Shown here in pieces: positions 1 through 5,992 of a DNA stretch of 6,229 bases. The stretch spans positions 1 to 6,229 of the forward strand of contig WGAE01000004.1 in the NCBI GenBank assembly GCA_015489185.1, in the 5' to 3' direction. The stretch comes from Campylobacterales bacterium (GTDB lineage: Bacteria > Campylobacterota > Campylobacteria > Campylobacterales > QNZT01). Positions within the stretch are counted from its first letter, which is position 1. Each line of letters starts with the position of its first letter. The notes under the pieces are model-generated. The model ran no database searches and had not been told where the DNA came from. It worked only from the letters and a program-made list of their open reading frames with translations. A program made the position numbers and the translations under genes.

Positions 1-2508
1 CGTCTGGCAAAGTACGGTCCCAATACGATCGAAGAGAAGGGCGAGACATGGTGGCATCGTCTCTTTCGCCGTTTCTGGGGACCGATTCCGTGGATGATCG
101 AGACGGCGGCGGTGCTTTCGGCTGTGGCAAAACGGTGGGAAGATTTTACGATCATCATGATCCTGCTCTTTGTCAACGCGATCGTCGACTTCTATCAGGA
201 GTCCAAAGCGCTCAACGCGATTGCGGTGCTCAAAAAGAAGCTGGCGCGCAAAGCGATTGTGCTTCGTGACGGGCACTGGATCCAGATCGACGCCAAAGAG
301 ATCGTACCGGGAGATATCGTCAAAGTCAAGATCGGCGATATCGTCCCTGCCGATATGAAGCTGCTGGGCGGCGGGGAGTTTCTGCAGGTTGACCAGTCCG
401 CCCTGACGGGCGAGTCACTGCCGGTACACAAGAAACCGGGAGATGATCTCTACGCCAACGCGATCATCAAACAGGGTGAAATGATCGGTGAAGTGACCGC
501 CACCGCGCGCAACACCTACTTCGGCAAAACCGTCGCACTCGTCGCCAAAGCGCAGCGTGAGGAGCGCAGCCACTTTCAGAAGATGGTTATCAAAGTCGGT
601 AACTTTTTGATCTATGTGACACTGGTGATGATTGCGATCATCATCTATCACGGTTTCAAAACGCAGCAGCCGACGATGGAGATGCTGATCTTCGCGCTGG
701 TGCTGACGATCTCGGCGATTCCGGTCGCGATGCCGGCGGTGCTGACGGTGACGATGGCGATCGGTGCCAAGGCGCTGGCGGCCAAAGATGCGATCGTCAG
801 CCGTCTGGCGTCGATCGAAGAGATGGCGGGGATGGATATCCTCTGTTCAGACAAGACGGGGACACTCACCAAAAACGAGATGGTCATCTCCGACCCCTAC
901 ACGACACAGGGGCATGATGTCACCGAACTGATCAAATATGCCCTGATGGCAAGCCAGAAACAAAACCACGATCCGATCGAAAAGCCGATCTTCGACTATG
1001 CCGCGGAACATCACATTGAAGTCGAGTATAAACTCAAAAAATTCATTCCGTTCGATCCGGTGCGCAAACGTACCGAAGCGGTAATCGAAAACGGCGGCTG
1101 TGATCTGGTCGTGACCAAAGGGGCGCCGCAGGTGATCATCGAGCTGAGTGACGAAAACGAGTTCGACAAAACAGCGGCATATAAAAAGGTCGAAGAGTTC
1201 GCGAGCAACGGTTTCAGAACGCTCGGCGTGGCGTACCGCAAATGCGAAGAGGATAAGTACCACTTCGTCGGGTTGATCCCGCTCTACGATCCGCTGCGTG
1301 AAGACTCCAAAGCGACGATCGAAGAGGCGCGATCCAAAGGGATCGACATCAAGATGGTCACAGGTGACAATATCGCCGTCGCCAAATATATCGCCGGACT
1401 GCTCGGTATCAAAGGCAAGATTCAGGATATTCGCGAACTCAAAGGCGAGAGTGTCGCGGAGTATCTGACACTGGCGAAGATCCTCTCCAAAGCCTTTACC
1501 AGAGTGCTCAAACCCGATACCCCAAAAGCGCAGATCGATCAACTGACCGAGAAGATCGTCAAAGAGGTCGAAAAAGAGCTCTACAATACGCCGGTGCCCA
1601 AAGGTACGGTGAAAAAGCATGAGTCCGAGATCATCGCTATGATCGAAGCGGCGGGCGGCTTTGCGCAGGTCTATCCGGAAGATAAATATTTCATCGTCGA
1701 TGAGCTCCAAAAAGCGGACCATATCGTCGGTATGACGGGAGACGGTGTCAACGATGCCCCCGCGCTTAAAAAAGCGGACTGCGGTATCGCCGTCAGCGGT
1801 GCGACCGATGCGGCAAGGGCGGCGGCGGATATCGTCCTGATGGCACCGGGACTGCGTGTCATCGTCGATGCGATCGAAGCGGCACGCCAGATCTTTGAGC
1901 GCATGAAGAGTTATACGATCTTTCGCATCGCCGAGACGATTCGTGTCATCATCTTTATGACACTGGCGATTGTTATTTACGACTTCTATCCGATCACGGC
2001 GCTGATGATTATCATCCTGGCACTGTTGAACGACATACCGATTATGACGATCGCGTATGACAACACGAAGATTCGTGAAAATCCGGTACGCTGGGATATG
2101 AAAGAGGTTTTCATTCTCGCTTCGTGGCTCGGGATTGCGGGGGTGCTCTCTTCATTTCTGCTCTTTTGGATCCTGATCTCGCTGATGCATCTGCCGCTTG
2201 ATTTCGTGCAGAGTGCCTTTTTTGCCAAGCTGGTCATCGCCGGGCACGGTACCATTTACAACACCCGTATCGACGATTGGTTCTGGAAACGTCCGTGGCC
2301 GTCATGGACACTGTTTGGTGCGACCTTTTCCAGTCGTGTCGCGGGAACGATCATCGCGGTCTACGGATTTGGTCTGATGGAGCCGATCGGCTGGGAGTGG
2401 GCGATCTGGATGTGGGGTTATGCACTGACATGGTTCGTCTTCAACGATGCGGTCAAAATGGCGGTACTGCGCTACTACCGTAAAAAGTATCATGAAGATA
2501 TCATCTAG
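1..2508 (+). CDS. Plasma-membrane-type proton-efflux P-type ATPase (P3A), 5' end cut by window
   Basis: This pump uses ATP to export protons across the inner membrane through an aspartyl-phosphate intermediate. The frame is open from base 1, so the 835 visible codons lack only a short N-terminus; an internal ATG at 94 is not the true start. In order it shows the P3A motif GPIPWMIE (79-102), the actuator loop TGES (406-417), PVAMPAVL in M4 (721-744), the phosphorylation motif DKTGT with Asp at 850, the nucleotide-binding KGAP (1117-1128), TGDN (1360-1371) and GDGVNDAP (1738-1761). M6 carries LLNDIPIMTI with Asp at 2032, the position of the proton-carrying Asp in plant and fungal P3A pumps. The C-terminus has M7-M10 and no long autoinhibitory tail. 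The P domain between TGDN and GDGVNDAP is longer than in plant enzymes, with a Lys/Glu-rich helical stretch at about 1441-1638. The next gene's ribosome site overlaps the stop codon, so the two are co-transcribed. Family is certain; H+ specificity is inferred from P3A motifs. Confidence 0.96.
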   Translation, partial: RLAKYGPNTIEEKGETWWHRLFRRFWGPIPWMIETAAVLSAVAKRWEDFTIIMILLFVNAIVDFYQESKALNAIAVLKKKLARKAIVLRDGHWIQIDAKEIVPGDIVKVKIGDIVPADMKLLGGGEFLQVDQSALTGESLPVHKKPGDDLYANAIIKQGEMIGEVTATARNTYFGKTVALVAKAQREERSHFQKMVIKVGNFLIYVTLVMIAIIIYHGFKTQQPTMEMLIFALVLTISAIPVAMPAVLTVTMAIGAKALAAKDAIVSRLASIEEMAGMDILCSDKTGTLTKNEMVISDPYTTQGHDVTELIKYALMASQKQNHDPIEKPIFDYAAEHHIEVEYKLKKFIPFDPVRKRTEAVIENGGCDLVVTKGAPQVIIELSDENEFDKTAAYKKVEEFASNGFRTLGVAYRKCEEDKYHFVGLIPLYDPLREDSKATIEEARSKGIDIKMVTGDNIAVAKYIAGLLGIKGKIQDIRELKGESVAEYLTLAKILSKAFTRVLKPDTPKAQIDQLTEKIVKEVEKELYNTPVPKGTVKKHESEIIAMIEAAGGFAQVYPEDKYFIVDELQKADHIVGMTGDGVNDAPALKKADCGIAVSGATDAARAAADIVLMAPGLRVIVDAIEAARQIFERMKSYTIFRIAETIRVIIFMTLAIVIYDFYPITALMIIILALLNDIPIMTIAYDNTKIRENPVRWDMKEVFILASWLGIAGVLSSFLLFWILISLMHLPLDFVQSAFFAKLVIAGHGTIYNTRIDDWFWKRPWPSWTLFGATFSSRVAGTIIAVYGFGLMEPIGWEWAIWMWGYALTWFVFNDAVKMAVLRYYRKKYHEDII

Positions 2509-2513
2509 GAGGT
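2507..2513 (+). promoter_or_regulatory. Strong Shine-Dalgarno site overlapping the ATPase stop codon
   Basis: AGGAGGT is a near-perfect anti-16S match that uses the last two bases of the ATPase TAG stop (2506-2508) and lies 4 bases before the ATG at 2518. It fixes the start of the flavoprotein and implies translational coupling between the two genes. Confidence 0.85.
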
Positions 2514-2517
2514 CGGG

Positions 2518-3894
2518 ATGCAAAGAGATCATAAACTGAACCGAAGAGAGGCGCTGAAACTGCTGGCGGCGGGGAGCACACTGGCGGGCAGCGAACTCTA
2601 TGCGAAAACCGATGTGCTGAGTGCCAAAGGGGCGGCACTGACCCATCCCGCCAGCCACAAACATGCCCGCATCGTCATCGCCGGAGGCGGTACGGCGGGG
2701 ATGATCGCTGCTGCACGTACACGCCGTGCAGCGCCAAACGCCGAGATCACGCTGATTTCGCCCAATGCAAAGCATCTCTACCAGTCCGGTGCACTTTTTC
2801 GTGCGGCGGGGTTGATGTCGGAAGTGGAGATGGTGCGGGATACCTCCTCCTTCTTTCCGGACAATGTTCGATGGCTTCAGGAGAAGGTGACGGCGTTTGA
2901 CCCCGAAAAGAGCATCGTCGAGAGTGAAAAGAGCGGCAAGATCCCCTACGATCTACTGATCGTGGCACTGGGGTGTAGCTATGACTACGGGGCGATCGAA
3001 GGGATGGCGCCTGATCAGATCGGGAAGGAGGGGGTGTGCAGCATCTATCTCAACGATACCGTCAAAGGGACGGCAGAGGGGGCGGAGCGATCGTATGCGA
3101 TGTTTCAAAAGATACTGGGAGATGCCATGACCGCCTCCAAACCGCTCGAAATACTCTTCTGCGAACCAGACACCCCCGTCAAAGGGAAAGGGAGTGCCCT
3201 TTCACTGATGCTGCTCTGGCGCGACATGCTGAAGCAAAAAGGGGGCGGTCAAAAGGTACGCTTTACCTATGTCACCCCCGCGTCGCAACTGCTCGATGAA
3301 AAAGCGTTCGACGAAGCGCTCAAAAAGATACTCAAAAAGTATCATGATGTCGAGATCCTCTACGGACATACCCTCCAAAAGCTCGATACCGCTTCCAAAA
3401 AAGCGACACTCGTTTCGGGTGAAAAAAGTGTCGAAAGAGGGTATGACTATATCCATATTACCCCGCCGATGCAGGCCCATCCTCTGGTGCTAAACTCGGC
3501 ACTGGCGGTTAGCCAGGGTCCGCAAAAGGGGTGGATGGATGTCGACCCCGTGACACTGCGCCACCGAAAGTATGAAAATATCTTCGGACTCGGAGATATC
3601 ATCGCACTCGATTACGCCAAGAGCGGCGGTGCGGCGCAGCATCAGGGGATCATTTTGCAAGACAATATCGCCGCAGCGCTGGAGGGGGACAAACTGCAGT
3701 ACACTTACGACGGATATACGGTTGCACCGGTTGTGACCGCATACGGCAAAGTGCTGCTGGCGGAGTACAACCGTCAAAAAGCGCTGCCGACCTTTATTCT
3801 CGACCCTTACGAGCCGAGACGTTTATGGTGGTGGCTGCAACGCTATTTTATGCCATGGGCATATTTCAACCTGCTGATGCGGGGAATGATGTAA
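2518..3894 (+). CDS. Tat-exported FAD oxidoreductase, type II sulfide:quinone oxidoreductase-like, lacking both redox cysteines
   Basis: The 458-residue protein opens with a twin-arginine signal (NRREALK, residues 8-14, then a short hydrophobic run and LYA near 27-29), so export to the periplasm is likely. An FAD-binding Rossmann motif GGGTAG lies at 56-61. From memory, it is collinear with mitochondrial-type SQR: HLYQSG (86-91), PYDLLIVALG (143-152), DTPVK (218-222), HITPPM (313-318), GWMDVD (338-343), FGLGD (356-360) and YDGY (397-400). The C-terminus is aromatic and amphipathic (WWWLQRYF and onward), as in SQRs that sit on the membrane at the quinone pool. The two cysteines that handle sulfide sulfur in human SQR (after TPVK, and after GIGD) are Gly223 and Ile361 here. 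The only cysteines are 153, 174 and 215. Cys174 sits roughly where Aquifex SQR carries its FAD-linked cysteine. A quinone-reducing flavoprotein is likely, but sulfide as substrate is doubtful. It shares an operon with the ATPase. Confidence 0.85.
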   Translation: MQRDHKLNRREALKLLAAGSTLAGSELYAKTDVLSAKGAALTHPASHKHARIVIAGGGTAGMIAAARTRRAAPNAEITLISPNAKHLYQSGALFRAAGLMSEVEMVRDTSSFFPDNVRWLQEKVTAFDPEKSIVESEKSGKIPYDLLIVALGCSYDYGAIEGMAPDQIGKEGVCSIYLNDTVKGTAEGAERSYAMFQKILGDAMTASKPLEILFCEPDTPVKGKGSALSLMLLWRDMLKQKGGGQKVRFTYVTPASQLLDEKAFDEALKKILKKYHDVEILYGHTLQKLDTASKKATLVSGEKSVERGYDYIHITPPMQAHPLVLNSALAVSQGPQKGWMDVDPVTLRHRKYENIFGLGDIIALDYAKSGGAAQHQGIILQDNIAAALEGDKLQYTYDGYTVAPVVTAYGKVLLAEYNRQKALPTFILDPYEPRRLWWWLQRYFMPWAYFNLLMRGMM

Positions 3895-3920
3895 ATTAAA
3901 ATCAAAACAAAGGATCGAAC

Positions 3921-4313
3921 ATGGGTGTCAAAGTCAAAGAACACGGTGTCAGCGTAGCGCTGAAAAGAGCGAACGACAGGCTCTATGCGGAGTTGAAGAT
4001 GATCGGAAAACTGACGCATGAAGATTACGAAACCTTCGTTCCGATCCTCGACAAAGCACTCAAAGAGGCCAAAGGACTCGAAGTGGATCTGCTGGTCGAT
4101 ATGACGGAGTTCAAAGGGTGGAAGATGCGTGCGGCATGGGATGACATGGTTTTCGGGCTCAAGCACCGCAACCAATTTGACAAGCTGGCCGTCGTCGGCA
4201 AAAAGAAGTGGGAAGAGGTGGCGACCAAAATGATGGCACCGCTGATGAAAGGGAAGATCAAATTTTTCAAGGACAAAGCCAAAGCGCTGCGCTGGCTGCT
4301 GAAAGAGGGGTGA
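3921..4313 (+). CDS. SpoIIAA-like/STAS-domain protein
   Basis: A soluble 130-residue protein of the SpoIIAA-like family, a STAS-type fold distantly related to anti-sigma factor antagonists. The family core is plain: EVDLLVDMTEFKGWKMRAAW (54-73), then GLKH (79-82), FDKLAVVGKKKWE (86-98), MMAPLMKG (104-111) and a final WL (125-126). In relatives the FKGW and AVVG-KKW blocks mark the β-strands and helices that bind ligand or membrane partners; the function of stand-alone members is not settled. It does not show the DSxG phosphorylation motif of true SpoIIAA, so a phospho-switch is not supported. The start is set by AAAGGA at 3909-3914, six bases before ATG. The 26-base A-rich gap after the flavoprotein gene shows no terminator, and the next gene starts 3 bases after this stop. 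A role tied to the neighbouring membrane proteins is inference. Confidence 0.85.
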   Translation: MGVKVKEHGVSVALKRANDRLYAELKMIGKLTHEDYETFVPILDKALKEAKGLEVDLLVDMTEFKGWKMRAAWDDMVFGLKHRNQFDKLAVVGKKKWEEVATKMMAPLMKGKIKFFKDKAKALRWLLKEG

Positions 4314-4316
4314 TAG

Positions 4317-4574
4317 ATGTCGAAAAAAGCGCATAAACCGTCTCAGTCCGCAAAAAAGAGGAGATTTCGCACGACGAAGTTTTTGAAAGTATCGTTTATC
4401 TACTTTCTGCTCTTTACCGCACTGCTGGGGATGGTGGATTACTACGCCATGATGGCCTACAGCATGTGGGTCGTGACGGCGATCGCCCTGCCTGCGGCAC
4501 TGGTACTGGGATATCTGCATGTCAAAAAAGGGAAGCATGACCATGTAGACGATATCGCGGAAGAGTTGCTCTAG
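4317..4574 (+). CDS. Small two-helix membrane protein, unknown function
   Basis: This 85-residue protein is not one I recognise. Its first 24 residues are strongly basic (eleven Lys, Arg or His), then come two hydrophobic segments at about 24-40 and 48-66, and a polar tail ending in acidic residues (HDHVDDIAEELL, 74-85). The positive-inside rule places both ends in the cytoplasm with a short periplasmic turn around MVDYYAMMAY. The ATG lies 3 bases after the preceding stop, with GAGGGG at 4305-4310 inside the upstream gene as ribosome site, so translation is coupled. It ends 15 bases before the Nramp-like gene. It could be an accessory subunit of a neighbouring transporter, but no domain supports that. 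It does not resemble the segment missing from the Nramp-like protein. Coding is supported by spacing, ribosome site and membrane-protein composition. Confidence 0.8.
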   Translation: MSKKAHKPSQSAKKRRFRTTKFLKVSFIYFLLFTALLGMVDYYAMMAYSMWVVTAIALPAALVLGYLHVKKGKHDHVDDIAEELL

Positions 4575-4589
4575 CATGAAAGGGAATCG

Positions 4590-5564
4590 ATGCCGCAGGA
4601 ACATCTGAAACGCAGCTTCAAAGAGCAGATCAAAAGAGACATCGCCCGAAACCGTGCACGGATCGAAGAGGTGGGTCCCGGCATCATCACCGGTAAAGCG
4701 TCGGTCTATTTTCTGATTCCGGTGACGGCGCTGATCGCTTATCTGGTGATGTACCATTCGTATCGTACGATCAAGCATGCGCTGATGCTGTTGACGCTCG
4801 TGCTCGGTGTTTACATCGTCAACGTCTTTGTCGCCAGACCCGATCTGCTCGAAGTGCTGCAGGGGACGTTTCTGCCGCATATCAGTTTCGAAAGCGCCTG
4901 GATCATCGCGGCGCTGGGGTTGCTGGGAACGACGATCTCTCCCTATCTGCTCTTTTGGCAGGCGGCAGAGGAGCGGGAAGAGAAGAAGAGTGTCGTGCAG
5001 GCCAAAAGTGTGGAGCGGGGCACGATCATCGGCATGAGCTACTCGACACTGCTGGAGTATTGCATGATCGTCAGCGGTGCGGCGGTACTCTACGGACACG
5101 GCGGCAATCTGCAGACGATGGAAGATGTCGCGCAGGCGCTGCGACCCGTCAGCAGCGACTACGCTTTTGTGCTCTTTTCGATCGGGGTGGTCGTCTCCGG
5201 ACTGCTGGCGATTCCGGTACTGTCCGGATCGACCGCCTACGCCGTCGCAGATGCGTTTGGATGGCGTGCGGGTATGGACAACAAAGTGAGTGATGCGAAG
5301 GGGTTCTATCTCGTCTTTATCGGCGCGATGATGATCGGGGATCTGATTAATCTCTCTTCGATCTCAGCAGTCGATGCGCTCTACTATTCGCAGGTACTCG
5401 ACGGCATACTGCTGCCTGTGCTGATCGTGATCGTGCTGATGCTGGCGAACAATCCGCACATCATGGGAGAACATACAAATACGCGGTTCAACAACGCTTT
5501 TGCGACTTTGACACTGGCGGTGACACTGGCACTTAGCGTGACGATGTTTTGGCAGATGTTGTAA
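4590..5564 (+). CDS. Nramp-family (divalent metal transporter-related) protein with TM1-TM3 missing in frame
   Basis: Membrane protein of 324 residues belonging to the bacterial Nramp-related branch whose members are about 420 residues long. The N-terminus, through GPGIITG (29-35), matches the start of TM1. At residue 36 (about base 4695) the sequence jumps to KASVYFLIPV, which corresponds to TM4. The part expected between them, including the TM1 Asp-Pro-Ser-Gly core, TM2 and TM3, is absent: about 95-100 residues, close to the shortfall in length. The rest is intact: TM4 (38-57), TM5 (63-82), TM6 with LGTTISPYLLFWQAAEE (112-128), TM7 (144-168), TM8 (191-223), TM9 (239-258), TM10 (269-287) and TM11 (302-323). 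There is no stop or frameshift. Family members use TM1 and TM6 residues to bind metal, so normal transport is unlikely. AAAGGGA at 4579-4585 sets the start. It could be a new functional form, a decaying gene or a sequence-assembly deletion. Confidence 0.82.
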   Translation: MPQEHLKRSFKEQIKRDIARNRARIEEVGPGIITGKASVYFLIPVTALIAYLVMYHSYRTIKHALMLLTLVLGVYIVNVFVARPDLLEVLQGTFLPHISFESAWIIAALGLLGTTISPYLLFWQAAEEREEKKSVVQAKSVERGTIIGMSYSTLLEYCMIVSGAAVLYGHGGNLQTMEDVAQALRPVSSDYAFVLFSIGVVVSGLLAIPVLSGSTAYAVADAFGWRAGMDNKVSDAKGFYLVFIGAMMIGDLINLSSISAVDALYYSQVLDGILLPVLIVIVLMLANNPHIMGEHTNTRFNNAFATLTLAVTLALSVTMFWQML

Positions 5565-5605
5565 CCGGTTTAATCTGCTGAAAAAGTGTTGGTTGAACGA
5601 AAGCT

Positions 5606-5731
5606 TTATCATTTGAGCATCCAAACCGGAGGGTTGCCGAAGGCAAAAAAAGTGCACCCAACCCCGAAGGGGCGCTTGCGTTTGCACTTTTTAGTCCGGT
5701 TTGGATGCGTTCGCGAAGCGACAAATGATAA
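5606..5731. repeat. Compound inverted repeat with three C-GAA-G mini-hairpins
   Basis: This element fills most of the gene-free stretch 5565-5786. Three segments pair perfectly across the centre: TTATCATTTG (5606-5615) with 5722-5731, GCATCCAAACCGGA (5617-5630) with 5695-5708, and AAAAAGTGCA (5647-5656) with 5683-5692, giving 34 base pairs in all. The arms differ only by short inserts, and the larger inserts fold on themselves: TTGCC-GAA-GGCAA (5634-5646) on the left and TCGC-GAA-GCGA (5711-5721) on the right. The apical loop holds CCCC-GAA-GGGG (5662-5672). All three share a GAA triloop closed by C-G, and the right one contains GCGAAGC, known as an unusually stable DNA mini-hairpin. I see no open reading frame in it and no convincing target duplication. 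It could be a non-autonomous mobile or extragenic palindrome, or a structured RNA. Confidence 0.85.
5647..5692. terminator. Possible bidirectional terminator in the inner stem of the compound repeat
   Basis: AAAAAGTGCA and TGCACTTTTT form a 10 bp stem with the CCCC-GAA-GGGG hairpin in its loop. Read on + it ends GCAC then five T; read on - it ends GCAC then seven T. It follows the Nramp-like stop by 82 bases and precedes the next start by 94, so it is well placed to end the operon. The GTGCA core is short, so strength is uncertain. Confidence 0.45.
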
Positions 5732-5786
5732 CTTGCTTGAGTGAAATCAACACGTTTTCAGAGGAGTCAATTTCAAGGAGAAAGAT

Positions 5787-5972
5787 ATGGATGATCAAAG
5801 AGTGAAAATTACAGGTTTGGATATCCCGTTCTGGGATCTGGTGGTATTGATGGTGAAGCTGGCGTTCGCGTCGATTCCGGCGATGATCGTCGTCTACTTC
5901 GTCTTTGCGTTGCTTGGGATTTTTTTCGACGGGATGTTCGGCATGTTCATGCTCCATCCGCATATGCCGTAA
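5787..5972 (+). CDS. Small membrane protein, unknown function
   Basis: A 61-residue protein I cannot assign. A polar N-terminus (MDDQRVKITG) and a GLDIPFWD segment lead into a hydrophobic stretch at about 18-47, broken by Lys24 and Pro31. This could be one long helix or a helical hairpin. A Gly/Met/Phe-rich end (FFDGMFGMFML) finishes with HPHMP. The ribosome site AAGGAG (5775-5780) lies 6 bases before ATG, strong support for translation; a second purine-rich GAGGAG at 5761-5766 has no start after it. It is the first gene after the compound repeat, so its promoter is probably within or just after that element, but I find no convincing -35/-10 pair. The MgtC-like gene starts 20 bases after its stop, suggesting the two are co-expressed and might work together in the membrane. 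Confidence 0.75.
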   Translation: MDDQRVKITGLDIPFWDLVVLMVKLAFASIPAMIVVYFVFALLGIFFDGMFGMFMLHPHMP

Positions 5973-5992
5973 AGATTGGCTAGGGTTGCAAG

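Noticed and set aside
94..96. ATG at 94 as the ATPase start
   Set aside because: The 31 codons before it encode the conserved LAKYGPN and FWGPIPW segments of P3A ATPases in the same frame, so the gene begins outside the window.
847..1722. Open frame of 291 codons on the - strand inside the ATPase gene
   Set aside because: It lies wholly opposite a conserved catalytic region of the ATPase. Its composition (many Phe, Asp, Arg, Leu) reflects the reverse complement of GATC- and GAA-rich codons.
2482..3350. Repeated AAAAAGTATCATGA near the end of the ATPase gene and again in the flavoprotein gene
   Set aside because: Both copies encode Lys-Lys-Tyr-His in normal coding context with no shared flanks, so chance codon similarity is enough.
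4576..4608. ATG at 4576 as an alternative start just before the Nramp-like gene
   Set aside because: It is in a different frame and stops after 10 codons. The ATG at 4590 has a proper ribosome site and leads into conserved family sequence.
3843..5099. Long open frame of 418 codons on the - strand opposite the STAS, two-helix and Nramp-like genes
   Set aside because: It crosses three well-supported + strand genes with their own ribosome sites. Its product is rich in His, Gln, Arg and Asp without any domain I recognise, typical of an antisense shadow of biased codons.
5601..5738. Possible target-site duplication or longer terminal repeat flanking the compound inverted repeat (CTT at both ends, AAGC/GCTT)
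   Set aside because: Only three or four bases match and the spacing from the arms differs on the two sides, so an insertion event is not demonstrated.
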